Origin: Sphingopyxis sp. H053 | GTDB taxonomy: Bacteria; Pseudomonadota; Alphaproteobacteria; Sphingomonadales; Sphingomonadaceae | Direction of reading: 5' to 3' | Assembly (NCBI RefSeq): GCF_001468225.1 | Contig: NZ_LNRU01000003.1 | Span: forward strand, 62,001-126,000 | DNA length: 64,000 bases | Part shown: positions 29,506 to 38,610 of the stretch, one piece after another | How the letters are laid out: each line of letters opens with the position of its first letter | How positions within the stretch are numbered: the first letter of the stretch is position 1 | Translations under genes and position numbers: made by a program | Notes under the pieces: generated by a model | What the model was told of the DNA's origin: nothing | Database searches by the model: none | Seen by the model: the letters and a program-made list of their open reading frames with translations, nothing else

Positions 29506-29633
29506 GATATCCTTTCCCGACTTGCATGTCGCATCGCTGATCACATAAATTTGCTAAATAGATAACATTATTTACCGAGCAAGTTTTTTGATGAGGGGAA
29601 TGAGATAGCGAGCCTGTCAATGCGCGAAGAATG

Positions 29634-29936
29634 TCAGCCGGGGCGCAAAAGGATCGCCTTGCCATCGTCGGTCGTGACGATATGGCCCACCGGGTCGACG
29701 GAAACCACCCGCTCACCAAGAAGCATCGTCACTTCGCGCTCGTCCCAATATTTGGCGGGACGCAGTTGGATGCGCTCGAATTCCTTCTCGCCGGCGAAAT
29801 ATTTTTTCGACAACGGCGGTCGCTCGTAGGGCAGTTCAGGTTCCTCGCCGACGATCGCAATGCTGCCCTCGAACTTTTGAGTACGCAGCATCACTGCGAC
29901 CTGTGCCCCGCCGTGCCCGGCACCTACGATCACCAC
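29634..29936 (-). pseudogene. Truncated rhodocoxin/putidaredoxin-type ferredoxin reductase
   Basis: VIVGAGHGGAQVAVMLRTQK, SIAIVGEEPELPYERPPLSK and KYFAGEKEFERIQLRPAKYW are the FAD-binding start of P450-type ferredoxin reductases, which normally run to about 400 residues. Homology ends near DDGKAI and a stop follows at 29634. The start is GTG, with GGAGGG 10-20 bases upstream. Intact, it would have fed electrons through a ferredoxin to a P450 such as the one at 1821. As it stands it cannot bind NADH. It belongs to the IS-scarred stretch. Confidence 0.82.
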
Positions 29937-29979
29937 ATCGAACTTCGTATTCCCTCCGCTACGGCACGCTCACTTATTG

Positions 29980-30000
29980 CGCATGTCCCTGACATGCGCG
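29980..30000. other. Perfect 9-bp hairpin in a non-coding gap
   Basis: GCGCATGTC (29980-29988), loop of three bases, GACATGCGC (29992-30000). It sits in the 237-bp gap between the MobA-like stop at 30174 and the truncated reductase. It may end the molybdenum-hydroxylase transcript; there is no U-tract. Confidence 0.35.
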
Positions 30001-30173
30001 GCATAGCTGCACAAGAAACTTTGGCTGTTCGGTCGACAGCAGCATCAATTCATCGCGCCGACCGGCCAGCACCTGTATAGCGTACGGATTCCGGCTTCAT
30101 TTAGCGCGCCGGCATGTGCTTGCCCCGACAGGCAATGGCCCGGTAGAGAAACGCCGATCCGGCTTCACGCGAA

Positions 30174-30770
30174 TCAATGCCATGGTGCAATAGATAATGT
30201 TGCAAGGTCCATTCTGGTATCGATGTCTGCTAACTCGCGAGCCGGTACGTCGATCTTGCGACATTGCGGCTCTCCGCGCAGATAAGATGAGGCACCTCGA
30301 TCGCCCGTCAGCGACAGCATATCATCGAAGTGCCTGTCGGTCACACATATGGGGATGCCAGCCTTGCCGCCTGGATAATGCGTCGCGGACAGACCGCCGA
30401 CAGTTGCCGCGTCGGCGAGACGGCGCAGCGTCGAGGATGTGACGAACGGCATGTCGCCCAGCATAAGCAGCAATTTTTCGCACTTTGTCTCCGCGGCATG
30501 CCTTACGCCGACCGCGATCGATCCCGCAAGGCCCAGCCCGGCCTCCGGATTGAACAGAAGCCCGGCGTGCCCCTCTGCCTCAGCCTCCCTCGCGAATTTG
30601 GGGCAGGTATCGCCAACGACAATGACCAAGCTTTTGGTATCGAGCCCTAGAGCCGCATCCACCGCATGGCGTCCAAGGCGTTTTGAAGAAAATTCCGCGT
30701 CAAGCTTGGGTCCTTCAAAACGGCGGGCCGCGCCGGCCGCCATGATAGCTATGCAAAGACGGCCGCTCAT
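30174..30770 (-). CDS. MobA-like nucleotidyltransferase (molybdenum cofactor cytidylyl/guanylyltransferase type)
   Basis: 198 residues. IAIMAAGAARRFEGPKL is the nucleotide-binding start, although the canonical GxSxRxGxxK is changed to GAARRFEGPK; LLMLGDMPFVTSSTLRRL carries the metal-binding GDxP motif. Such enzymes add CMP or GMP to molybdopterin, and the MCD form is used by xanthine-dehydrogenase-family enzymes. It overlaps the XdhC-like gene by four bases (ATGA) and lies downstream of the hydroxylase genes, so it probably matures that enzyme's cofactor. It would act in the cytoplasm before Tat export. Confidence 0.85.
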   Translation of the reverse strand: MSGRLCIAIMAAGAARRFEGPKLDAEFSSKRLGRHAVDAALGLDTKSLVIVVGDTCPKFAREAEAEGHAGLLFNPEAGLGLAGSIAVGVRHAAETKCEKLLLMLGDMPFVTSSTLRRLADAATVGGLSATHYPGGKAGIPICVTDRHFDDMLSLTGDRGASSYLRGEPQCRKIDVPARELADIDTRMDLATLSIAPWH

Positions 30771-31615
30771 GGATGGGGATGCAATGCTTCATATGCACCA
30801 ACCACTTCCGAAAGAATCGACAGGGCCAGAACCTCGGGCGAGCGAGCACGGGGAACGAGACCCACGGGGCTATTGATGCGGGCCAAGGCGGCATCATCAA
30901 ACCCGTCCGCGCGCAGCAACTCTAGCCGCCGCGCGCGCGCCTGCGCGCCGCCCTGGCACCCGATGTAGAACGCCGGCGTGCGAAGAGCCCATGCGAGAAG
31001 GGCATGCTCCCATTCATGATCGTGAAACAGGAGCAGTACGGCTGTCCAGGGATCGGCCGAAATCCCGGTGGGGACCGTATTCAGGGCAAACTGCTGGCCG
31101 GCCGCGCGCAATTCGACATCGACGTCAGTTGCCTCGGCCTGCCGCTGCAGAGCCTTGCACTCTGCCCCCGTTCCCAACACAAGTAGCCGGAGCCGCGGAA
31201 TGTAGCGTCTCACACGCAAGAAACGGCGATCCGCAGCGGCCGGAACGGCTAACGGCAGCGCGGTCGCCCGGCGTGCCCCGAGATCCGCCACGCACTTCGA
31301 CAGTTGGTGCGCTTGCGGAGCGGGGTCGATCAGGATGTCGAGGCCCGACCCGCAAGGGAGACGAAAGTCGATAAATGGCGACCCCTTGCCATAGCGCAGC
31401 AGTTTTATGATCCCCTCGCGCGCGGAAATCGTCGCCTGGGCCGCCAATTCATTCTGCAGGCAGTTGTCGGCCATGTCCCCTACCAGCGTGCCGTCGCGGC
31501 CGACGGCCAGTTGCGCGCCGCACCGACGCGAGAAGCTGCCATCGATCCCCACGATAGTGCACAAGGCAACCTGTGTGGCTACCGCATAAGCAAGGGCCGC
31601 GTGGTCAGACGACAT
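30767..31615 (-). CDS. XdhC/CoxI family molybdenum-enzyme maturation protein
   Basis: About 282 residues. The N-terminal XdhC domain has CTIVGIDGSFSRRCGAQLAV and LLRYGKGSPFIDFRLPCGSG (normally the glycine-rich substrate part), and the C-terminal Rossmann-like domain has LLVLGTGAECKALQRQA and YIGCQGGAQARARRLELL. XdhC proteins bind MoCo, guide its sulfuration and insert it into xanthine-dehydrogenase-family apoenzymes. The gap to the large hydroxylase subunit is about 100 bp, same strand. Together with the MobA-like gene it makes a dedicated maturation pair, a sign that the hydroxylase is functional. Confidence 0.88.
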   Translation of the reverse strand: MSSDHAALAYAVATQVALCTIVGIDGSFSRRCGAQLAVGRDGTLVGDMADNCLQNELAAQATISAREGIIKLLRYGKGSPFIDFRLPCGSGLDILIDPAPQAHQLSKCVADLGARRATALPLAVPAAADRRFLRVRRYIPRLRLLVLGTGAECKALQRQAEATDVDVELRAAGQQFALNTVPTGISADPWTAVLLLFHDHEWEHALLAWALRTPAFYIGCQGGAQARARRLELLRADGFDDAALARINSPVGLVPRARSPEVLALSILSEVVGAYEALHPHP

Positions 31616-31717
31616 CACCCTTCCCGTGCGCTCTGCGCTGGCGGTGCGAAATTGGAAGGGCCTGAACTCGAATCCTGTACCAACTTTTCAGGCGACAACA
31701 TTTGTCGTCGCATCCAG

Positions 31718-33982
31718 TCAATTCGCCAGGATCTTGGCAATGGGCAGACTGCGCAAACGAGGGCCGCCGGCATCCGCGATCGCGTTCACCAACGCCGCGA
31801 TCGTCACCGGAACGGCGTCCTCGCCGATGCTGGCCGGCGGTTCCGTCGAAGGCAGAATTTCGATCGTGACCGCCGGCATCTGGTCAAGTTTGAGGATCGG
31901 ATAATCATGAAAATTGCTTTGCTGCACCTGCCCATTCTCTACCGTTATCTCGCTATGGAGCGCGGTCGTCAGGGCATAGGCGATCCCCCCCTCCAACTGG
32001 GCGTGGACGATGTCCGGATTGATCACGGTGCCGGCGTCGACAGCGAGAAAGACATGATCGACCCGCAGGCCGGCCTTTTCGTCGAAGCTGACGTCGACGA
32101 TCGCCGCCTTTGTCGATGACGGATAGCTCGGATAGTAGCTGGTGTCCCCTACCGCGAGGCCGCGTCCCCGTCCCCTTCCTTTCGGAGCGTGCCAGCGTCC
32201 CTTCTCGATCGCGAAGTCGAACAGCTTAAGGTGATTCTTCACCCGTGCGACTGCGATCTCGCGATCCTCTAAATCGGCTGGAATATAGGAAGGATCGAGC
32301 AGCGACCGATAGAATTCAGGCACGTCACGGCCGGTCAGCAGACGTAGTTCGTCGAGGAAACCGAAGTTCATCCAGAGATGCTGGGTGAAGCCGACGCCGC
32401 GCATCCAGCCGAAAGGGAGCGGCGAGTCAGGATTACGCTTATACGCAAAGCGGACATTAGGCGGCTGGAAGGGAAAGCGCGTCTCGCCATAGCTCTGCTC
32501 CGCCGACGTTCCGCTCGCGACAGAACACGTCCAGACTGTCACATTGCCGGCGCCGTCCAGCCCGGCTTCGAAGCGCGCCGCGGTGATTGGCGCATAATAG
32601 CTTTTACGCACGCACTCCTCGCGCGTCAGCAGCAGTTTCACAGGCGTGCCCTTGCAGGCCAGCGCGATCTGCACCGCCTGGTGGACGAAATCATTCTGCA
32701 GGCGCCGGCCAAAACCGCCGCCGGCCGGAAGGATATGGACATGCGCCTTGTCCGGCGACACCCCGCACAGGCTGTGGGCAATGTGCCAGGCATCGTCCGG
32801 AAACTGGCTGTTTGTCCAAAGATGAACCTCGCCGCCATCGACATACGCGCTGCAATTTATCGGCTCCAGCGGCGCCGGATCCATATAGGGATAGCTATAT
32901 TCTGCCGACAGCGTCTTAACCGCTTTGGCAAGCGCACTCCGGGCGTCACCAGCCTCGACAACCACCGGGGCATCGCCCCGGGCCTGCTTCGCGAGCGTCT
33001 TCATATACTCTTGGCTTGAAAATTTCGCATGGGGACCCGCGTCCCATTCGATCGCCAGCGCATCGAGCGCGGTCTTGGCCTGCCACCAGCTGTCGGCGAC
33101 GACCGCGACCGCATCGTCCATTGTGACCGGCGCTGCCCAAATATCCGGATCTTCGCCCTCTGGCACCGGCGCATTATAGCCAACCTTCGCACCCTTGATC
33201 TTGACGACCTCGGGATTGCCCGGCATGCCTTTGATGCTGCCCTTGTCGACGCTGCGCAGCTTTCCGCCGAAGGTGGGACTCTGGCGAACGGCCGCGAAAC
33301 GCATGCCCGGCAGTTCGAAATCAATCCCGTAAACAATCTTACCCCGGATCGCGGCATCCACATCACGGCGCGGGATTGGCTTGCCGACCAATTGCCGGTC
33401 GCCCACTTCCTTCAGCTTCACTACCTTCGGATCGGGTACCGGCATTTTCGCGGCGGCTTCCGCCACCGACGCATAGCTCAGTTCCTTTCCTGACGGTTTG
33501 TGACGGATTGAGCCCTTGATCGCTTCCAGTTCTACTTCGGGCACCTTCAGGCGCGATGCAGCGGCGCGAATTAACATTGTTCGAACCTGAGCTCCCGCCC
33601 GCTGGGTTGGTTCGAACAAGGTCTGCGCGGAATGGCTGCTCAAGACCGCCGTCCACACGTAGACATTTTCCCGCGCCGCGTTAACCGCCGGATCGTAAAA
33701 CTCGCTCTTCAGCGTAGACCAATCCAGTTCGAGTTCCTCGGCCAGCATTTGCGGGATCGTTGTCGAAACCCCCTGCCCGATTTCCGTCTGGGGCACGCGC
33801 AATGTGACGCTGTTGTCGGGATGGATCACGACCCACGAGAGGAGTTCAACCCCCGGTTCGCCGTCATCGGGGAGCTTCGTCCGGTCCTTACAGCCCGCGA
33901 GCGAGAGCGTAAAACTCACGCCCGCCGCGGTGACGAGTGCGCCCGTGACGAAACCTCGCCGGGTGAGAACGGGTTCCTTCAC
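31718..33982 (-). CDS. Molybdopterin-binding subunit of a two-subunit hydroxylase (IorB/NdhA-like)
   Basis: 754 residues. The N-terminus [18 protein letters not shown] has twin arginines (8-9), followed by SLAGC (Cys about 31), a possible lipobox. The body has the domains of isoquinoline 1-oxidoreductase-type large subunits, with [20 protein letters not shown] (molybdopterin contact) and [20 protein letters not shown] near the C-terminus (active-site Glu). It hydroxylates an N-heterocycle next to the ring N using water; no cytochrome domain is fused, unlike nicotinate NicB. Size and partner fit the reported nicotine dehydrogenase NdhAB of Agrobacterium S33. Its start overlaps the small-subunit stop by four bases. 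Confidence 0.88.
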   Translation of the reverse strand: MKEPVLTRRGFVTGALVTAAGVSFTLSLAGCKDRTKLPDDGEPGVELLSWVVIHPDNSVTLRVPQTEIGQGVSTTIPQMLAEELELDWSTLKSEFYDPAVNAARENVYVWTAVLSSHSAQTLFEPTQRAGAQVRTMLIRAAASRLKVPEVELEAIKGSIRHKPSGKELSYASVAEAAAKMPVPDPKVVKLKEVGDRQLVGKPIPRRDVDAAIRGKIVYGIDFELPGMRFAAVRQSPTFGGKLRSVDKGSIKGMPGNPEVVKIKGAKVGYNAPVPEGEDPDIWAAPVTMDDAVAVVADSWWQAKTALDALAIEWDAGPHAKFSSQEYMKTLAKQARGDAPVVVEAGDARSALAKAVKTLSAEYSYPYMDPAPLEPINCSAYVDGGEVHLWTNSQFPDDAWHIAHSLCGVSPDKAHVHILPAGGGFGRRLQNDFVHQAVQIALACKGTPVKLLLTREECVRKSYYAPITAARFEAGLDGAGNVTVWTCSVASGTSAEQSYGETRFPFQPPNVRFAYKRNPDSPLPFGWMRGVGFTQHLWMNFGFLDELRLLTGRDVPEFYRSLLDPSYIPADLEDREIAVARVKNHLKLFDFAIEKGRWHAPKGRGRGRGLAVGDTSYYPSYPSSTKAAIVDVSFDEKAGLRVDHVFLAVDAGTVINPDIVHAQLEGGIAYALTTALHSEITVENGQVQQSNFHDYPILKLDQMPAVTIEILPSTEPPASIGEDAVPVTIAALVNAIADAGGPRLRSLPIAKILAN

Positions 33983-34440
33983 CGGCCGGCTCTCCCGTTC
34001 TCAGCCGCACTACGGATAGCCTTGCGGATGCGGTTATAGGTGCCGCACCGGCAGATGTTGGTGACGCCTTGTGCAATCTCGTCATCGCTTGGAGACGGAT
34101 TGTTTTTTAGTAAGGCGGCAGCGGCCATGATCATGCCAGGCTGACAATAGCCGCATTGCGGAACACCCGCTTCGCGCCAGGCGGCCTGCACAGGATGCTC
34201 ACCGCTCTCGCCGAGCCCTTCGATAGAGGTGATTTTCGATCCGACGGCCTGCCCAACCGAATAAGCGCAGCTGCGCACAGCAGCCCCGTCGACATGAACC
34301 GTGCAAGCTCCGCACAGACCCGCCCCACATCCGAATTTCGTCCCCTTGAGGCCTATACTGTCGCGCAAAACCCAAAGTAGTGGCACGGCCGGATCGACTT
34401 CAAGCCGGTGCTTCGTTCCATTCACTTCAATTTCGAGCAT
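33979..34440 (-). CDS. 2Fe-2S subunit of the molybdenum hydroxylase (IorA/NdhB-like)
   Basis: 153 residues. Eight cysteines make both clusters: Cys38, 43, 46 and 58 (plant-type: [20 protein letters not shown]) and Cys96, 99, 130 and 132 ([19 protein letters not shown]). It has no export signal, so it would travel out with the Tat-signalled large subunit. It passes electrons from the molybdenum site to an outside acceptor, a cytochrome c or cupredoxin in related systems; none is encoded nearby. The start at 34440 gives [15 protein letters not shown], the family beginning; longer frames to 34563 lack support. It comes first in the hydroxylase transcript. Confidence 0.93.
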   Translation of the reverse strand: MLEIEVNGTKHRLEVDPAVPLLWVLRDSIGLKGTKFGCGAGLCGACTVHVDGAAVRSCAYSVGQAVGSKITSIEGLGESGEHPVQAAWREAGVPQCGYCQPGMIMAAAALLKNNPSPSDDEIAQGVTNICRCGTYNRIRKAIRSAAENGRAGR

Positions 34441-34709
34441 CTTGCGTCCCGTCTCCCATGCGATGCCCGGGGATTTGGTGTGCCTGGAAATTCGACAGCC
34501 TAAGAGGGCATCACACAAACTCACGCGCATCGACGCTCTGCTGACGATAGCACCGCCACTCAATTATACAAAAGAATAATTATGAGGTCAGCGGCTGGGC
34601 GGGCCTGATTTCTGTCCAAAGGCGGCGGGGCCGCCACCTACGTCCGGCGCCACGGGAGGCCGCTCCTCTGGTCGGCGCCATGTTCAGGCGACCATGTGAA
34701 TCCCAATCG
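34441..34709. promoter_or_regulatory. Promoter region of the hydroxylase genes
   Basis: About 270 bp. It includes CAATTATACAAAAGAATAATTATG (34560-34583), an imperfect palindrome in an otherwise high-GC stretch, which could be a promoter or operator for the 2Fe-2S gene. No gene is visible. The TetR regulator at 36898 is the closest candidate to bind here. Confidence 0.4.
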
Positions 34710-35177
34710 TCATCCGGTTTCGACTGGAGTCCCGGTTTTGTTTTGTTCGATAGCCTTTGCAAAAGCCAGTGAGTCGAAATGAGCGTGTTCAGTGCTCACC
34801 TTGCCATCAACAATGGTGTCGATCAAAACGACCGACCACGAGATTTCCACACCGCCGTCTGGCGCTCCCTCGCCGACATATCTCGCTTCGGCCCGCAATT
34901 CGCCGACAACCGACGTGCTGCTTGCTATAATATTTACATAATCGACGCGAACGGTTCCAGAAACGAACTGCGAATTATAGTCCTCTAGATACTCTCGAAA
35001 CGCCTTTTTGCCCCGCACAGGAAAATCCGAGAAAGGAATATCTATATATTCCATGTCATCATTGTATAGCGACAAGAGCGCATCGAGATCATTACGCGCC
35101 CAAGCGTCTACTTGCTTCCTGAGCAAATCCTCGTTCTTGCGAGAAAGCTGAATTTCGTCTGAATCTTGCATTGTCAT
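34710..35177 (-). CDS. SnoaL-like / nuclear transport factor 2-fold protein
   Basis: 155 residues. RKQVDAWARNDLDALLSLYN and DMEYIDIPFSDFPVRGKKAF followed by ALEDYNSQF-like text give the cone-shaped NTF2/SnoaL fold, with IVDGKVSTEHAHFDSLAFAK at the end. Members are polyketide cyclases, isomerases or ligand-binding proteins; the active residues here cannot be named. It overlaps the NmrA-like gene (ATGA), so the two are a unit. It lies upstream of the molybdenum hydroxylase on the same strand, separated by 270 bp. A role in handling a pathway intermediate is only a guess from position. Confidence 0.8.
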   Translation of the reverse strand: MTMQDSDEIQLSRKNEDLLRKQVDAWARNDLDALLSLYNDDMEYIDIPFSDFPVRGKKAFREYLEDYNSQFVSGTVRVDYVNIIASSTSVVGELRAEARYVGEGAPDGGVEISWSVVLIDTIVDGKVSTEHAHFDSLAFAKAIEQNKTGTPVETG

Positions 35178-36040
35178 TCCCGTCCAGCCCGCTGCAGTGA
35201 TGGCGCGTGTTCCGTGAGGAAAGCGTCAAGGCCGCGGGGCTGGTTTCCGGTTATACGGGCGACGAGATCAGTGACAATGGCGGTGTCCCCGTTCATGATG
35301 CTACGCCCGATGTTTGAGAAATATTCAATAAATCCCGCGGGTGCATCGGCGTTTTTCAGCCGCTCTTCTGCCGCTCCCGTCGTCTCTTCGACGGGTTGTA
35401 TGACCGCACCCGTGACTGCCGCTACCCGGTCCGTGAGTTGCTCAAGGGTGAGCGCCTCAGGACCGGTCAGTGTGAGTGCCTGCTTGCCGCAATTCTGGCC
35501 GAGCAGAAGTTCGACGGCGACGGCGGCTATATCCCTCGCATCGATCCAAGCGGTTGCAGCGCCCCCAGTTGTCATCACGATGACTCCGTCTTGACGGATC
35601 AGGTTTCCGAAGAAGCGCTCATCGACGAGATCCTGCATGAACCAGTTCGGTCGCAGTATGGCGAAGTCGAGATTGCTCTCATCGATAACTCGCTCGACCT
35701 GCAGTTCATGAGCGTCGTCAGCGCGCGTCTCGGCCGCGATCTCCGAGAGGAGCACGATCTTGGTTGCGCCAGAATCCTCGGCCAAACGGGTGAAGTCTCG
35801 GACAATCTGAGTCACCTCATCGGACTCGGGTTTGACGAGATAGATAGCATCGGTTCCGTCCAGTGCCGAAGCCCAGGTCGCGCGGTCATCCCAATCGAAT
35901 GCTACTGGGATGATATTACCGTGCGCTGCGGATGAGGGGTTTCTTGTTGCGGCCTTGACCGTGGCCCCGCGCTCCGCGAGGCCGCTCACCACATGTCGTC
36001 CCGTTGTCCCGGTTGCTTTGGTAACCAAGATACTACCCAT
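35174..36040 (-). CDS. NmrA-like / atypical SDR NAD(P)-binding protein
   Basis: About 288 residues. MGSILVTKATGTTGRHVVSG has the Rossmann loop in its altered form (normally GATGxxG), then RGATVKAATRNPS and DGTDAIYLVKPESDE. The pattern fits NmrA/quinone-oxidoreductase-2-like atypical SDRs, which lack the classical Tyr-Lys pair; NAD(P)H-sensing or quinone reduction are both possible. ATG 36040 follows AGGAGG with ideal spacing. Immediately upstream of that ribosome site lies an 8-bp tandem repeat of more than ten copies (36053-36138), which may make expression variable. Downstream the SnoaL-like gene overlaps by four bases. Confidence 0.82.
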   Translation of the reverse strand: MGSILVTKATGTTGRHVVSGLAERGATVKAATRNPSSAAHGNIIPVAFDWDDRATWASALDGTDAIYLVKPESDEVTQIVRDFTRLAEDSGATKIVLLSEIAAETRADDAHELQVERVIDESNLDFAILRPNWFMQDLVDERFFGNLIRQDGVIVMTTGGAATAWIDARDIAAVAVELLLGQNCGKQALTLTGPEALTLEQLTDRVAAVTGAVIQPVEETTGAAEERLKNADAPAGFIEYFSNIGRSIMNGDTAIVTDLVARITGNQPRGLDAFLTEHAPSLQRAGRE

Positions 36041-36052
36041 TCCCACCTCCTG

Positions 36053-36138
36053 CTATTCGGCTATTCGGCTATTCGGCTATTCGGCTATTCGGCTATTCGG
36101 CTATTCGGCTATTCGGCTATTCGGCTATTCGGCTATTC
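36053..36138. repeat. 8-bp tandem repeat (CTATTCGG), about 10.7 copies
   Basis: Ten perfect copies of CTATTCGG (36053-36132) and six more bases. On the minus strand the unit is CCGAATAG. It begins 13 bases upstream of the NmrA-like ATG and only a few bases from its AGGAGG ribosome site. TAG occurs in every frame, so it is not coding; it sits in the leader or promoter. Perfect identity of the copies suggests recent or ongoing slippage. Confidence 0.9.
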
Positions 36139-36184
36139 TCGCGGCCCGGGGATGCGCTAGCTAGATCGTGCCGCTGAACCCACT

Positions 36185-36235
36185 CGAACATATATAATTA
36201 TATAATCGAATAATATATTTGGTGTCAATATTCTG
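36185..36235. promoter_or_regulatory. AT-rich promoter-like stretch upstream of the tandem repeat
   Basis: TATATAATTATATAATCG, AATAATATATTTGG and TCAATATTCTGACC lie 50-100 bp upstream of the 8-bp repeat. It is the most AT-rich part of this gap and probably holds the promoter of the NmrA-like gene, so the repeat would be in or just before the transcript leader. Confidence 0.4.
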
Positions 36236-36539
36236 ACCGGCCTCTCTCATCATATGATATTCGACTGTGCGCGCCGCGAGGAGATGTAGAGCTGAACCGG
36301 AAATTCGCGAAAATGCGTCGCTTTAACCGATAGCTCTCCATAGCTTCTCCTGCAAACGCGGATCCCTCGCTATTGCTGTGCGGCCAATCTGACACGGATA
36401 TATTGGTTATATGAATAATATATCGCATCGATTGAACCGCCCGGGATCGCCGGAGACCCTAGCTCCTGAGAGGAAGGGCTACGACGAGCAAGACAACCAA
36501 CATATTTGAACCTGGGGTCGCACAAATGCGGTACGGATG

Positions 36540-36790
36540 ATCCTGGATCACGAAGACGAGCATCCATCACGATGGGCAGCCATCGCGTCGATCTCAGCGA
36601 AGATCGGCGGGTGCCGGACACGCTTCAAGGGCGGGTGAAGAAGATCAAGGTCGCCGGCGGCAAGCGCTTCGGGGCCACCGAGATGGCCGATCGCCTCGCG
36701 TCCCTCGAACGCGAGAACCGCGAGTTGCGCTAAGCCAATGAGATACTGCGCAAGGCGTCAGCATGTTCTGCCCAAGCGGAGTTTTCGGCT
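36540..36790 (+). pseudogene. IS3 family orfA remnant
   Basis: EHPSRWAAIASISAKIGGCR in one frame and then GRVKKIKVAGGKRFGATEMA, DRLASLERENRELR, stop, ANEILRKAS in another are pieces of an IS3-type OrfA (helix-turn-helix and leucine zipper). The frame breaks near 36625 and a TAA replaces the usual Gln codon after RELR. No orfB follows; a separate orfB fragment lies at 58003. It separates the nic-type operon from the hydroxylase block. Confidence 0.75.
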
Positions 36791-36897
36791 CGGCGCTCAC
36801 CGTGCCAGCGGGAACGGCGGCGCGCCTCCGATCCACGGCACCGGACGCCGGGCCAGTTCAAGCCGATTGCGCCATGCCTTGCCGCGCGATAGCGCGA

Positions 36898-37632
36898 TTA
36901 GGGTCGATCAGCCTCCATCCCGGCCGCAAGAAACGCCACCATGTTATCGAGCATCTCGTCCTTCGACAGATGATGAATCTTGCCTTCCGTCAAATCCTCG
37001 ATACGTCCCAGGTCATTCAGCATGAACATATATGTGCCGACCAAAAACGACATCCGCAATCCGATCGTCCGTCGGGGTAATTGTGGAAGGGCCTGAGCTA
37101 GGACGTCGATATATCGCTTAACCGACGCATCATAAACCTCCTTGCGGAGGCGCAGGGCATGCTCCTCGGGTTCGGAGTGCAGGCGGGACTGCAATTGCGC
37201 GAACGCCGCGCCGGCCTCTCCGCTGTGCTTCAAGTCCCACTGGGGCTGGAGATAGGCTCGAATGATATCCTTTACCTGCGGCGGCTTGCCGGATTCGAGC
37301 AACCGGTCCAGCAGCACATGACGATGTCCGGATAGCAGACCGCCGCGCCGCTTGTAGACTTCGTCGAAAAGTTGTTCTTTTGTATCAAAATAATAACGGA
37401 TCAGGCCCTGATTTACGCCGGCACGCTCCGCAATATCACGAACGCTTATCCCGGTATAACCACCTTCGGCAAAAGCGATTTCCGCGGCATTCAGGATCTT
37501 TTCCTTCAATTTGCCATTATTTTTGGGGCGCCCAGGCTTCCTTGCCGATTTCTTTTTCTCACCCTTCACCGCCTTGTCTTCAGCGACAGCAACAGTGGCA
37601 CTGGAATCCATTTCTATTCTTTCCGCAGTCAA
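36898..37632 (-). CDS. TetR family regulator at the end of the pyridine operon
   Basis: 244 residues. A lysine-rich arm (VKGEKKKSARKPGRPKNNGK) comes before a TetR helix-turn-helix: AAEIAFAEGGYTGISVRDIA followed by ERAGVNQGLIRYYFDTKEQL. The rest is an all-helical ligand domain. It is 14 bp after the alpha/beta hydrolase on the same strand, so it is probably the last gene of the operon for 2,5-dihydroxypyridine breakdown and regulates it by feedback. In nicotinate clusters regulators NicR (MarR) and NicS (TetR) do this; this protein could be a NicS analogue, though similarity cannot be measured here. Start 37611 is an alternative. Confidence 0.88.
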   Translation of the reverse strand: MTAERIEMDSSATVAVAEDKAVKGEKKKSARKPGRPKNNGKLKEKILNAAEIAFAEGGYTGISVRDIAERAGVNQGLIRYYFDTKEQLFDEVYKRRGGLLSGHRHVLLDRLLESGKPPQVKDIIRAYLQPQWDLKHSGEAGAAFAQLQSRLHSEPEEHALRLRKEVYDASVKRYIDVLAQALPQLPRRTIGLRMSFLVGTYMFMLNDLGRIEDLTEGKIHHLSKDEMLDNMVAFLAAGMEADRP

Positions 37633-37646
37633 GTTCGAACCCTTTT

Positions 37647-38606
37647 CTAGCCAAGGATGGCGTCACTGCTAGGAAGGGAGGCCCGTCCGCCGAGGGACCG
37701 CTCGATCCACGCGACAAGCAAATCCGCGATCGCTGCGCTGTTTATCTCACTCATCAACATGTGTCCATTGCCCCCAATGCCATGCTCTTCAAGCCGAATA
37801 TGTTCAAAGACATTCCCCCGATCACGGACGAAAGCCGCCGCGCGCGCATTAGCCTCGCGCATCCAGGTTGCCTCGCCAGTGACGATCGCCACGGGTCGGT
37901 CGAACGGGTCGGCCGCTCCGGCATAAGGCGCCGCACAAAGATCGTTCTCGAACGTGCCCAGAGGATGAACCATTCCGGGATATCCGAGCGGCTCAATCGC
38001 GACGATTGCCTCGACCTTGTCGCCGCCCTTGGCGGCAAGAGCCCAACCGCAAGGACCACCAGCCGAATGGCTGACGATGATGGTCGGCCCGATCAATTCG
38101 AAAAGCGCATCGGCGATCGCCTCGACATGATGCTGGCTCGCCGCAAGAGTAGTCGCCATCGGCCCTTGGCTCGCCATGAACCGGTCGCCAGCCCGAGGAT
38201 CGTCCGGCCAGCGATCATGCTTCGCCGCCTCGGGCCAGAGATCATGCCGTTCCGGTTCGACAAAGCGGGGATAAAGGAACCCATAATCCGGAAGCGGCAA
38301 GGCCGGGCCGTGCACCCGTTCGTTCCATGCGCAACGCCCGTGCCCTGGCCGATCGAGGATATAAACCGGAAAGCCCGCGCGCAGAAAGCTGTGCGCCCAG
38401 CCCGGCCGACCATCGGGCGTCCGCAGAAATTCGGACCCTTGCCCACCCCCTCCGTGGACGAAGAGGACGGACACTGGCCGTGACGCCGCGGGTACGAACC
38501 ATTCGACATAACCACTGATGCCCGGCCAGATCTTGCCCTCTGCGTGAGCGGGTTCACCGGTCAGGAAGCGGCCGCCGAAGTCCTGGAGTATATAGGGCTC
38601 CATCAT
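37647..38606 (-). CDS. Alpha/beta hydrolase of unknown role in the pyridine operon
   Basis: 319 residues. VLFVHGGGGQGSEFLRTPDG (oxyanion region), VYILDRPGHGRCAW, the nucleophile elbow SHSAGG (Ser about 181) and GNGHMLMSE (His) show a complete serine hydrolase. No signal peptide. It lies four bases after the flavin monooxygenase, inside the operon, yet no hydrolase is needed here for known 2,5-dihydroxypyridine breakdown beyond the deformylase at 41522. An esterase or amidase that frees the pyridine compound from a conjugate, or acts on a side chain, are options. It does not look like a second copy of the deformylase: length and elbow region differ. Confidence 0.85.
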   Translation of the reverse strand: MMEPYILQDFGGRFLTGEPAHAEGKIWPGISGYVEWFVPAASRPVSVLFVHGGGGQGSEFLRTPDGRPGWAHSFLRAGFPVYILDRPGHGRCAWNERVHGPALPLPDYGFLYPRFVEPERHDLWPEAAKHDRWPDDPRAGDRFMASQGPMATTLAASQHHVEAIADALFELIGPTIIVSHSAGGPCGWALAAKGGDKVEAIVAIEPLGYPGMVHPLGTFENDLCAAPYAGAADPFDRPVAIVTGEATWMREANARAAAFVRDRGNVFEHIRLEEHGIGGNGHMLMSEINSAAIADLLVAWIERSLGGRASLPSSDAILG

Positions 38607-38610
38607 GAAT

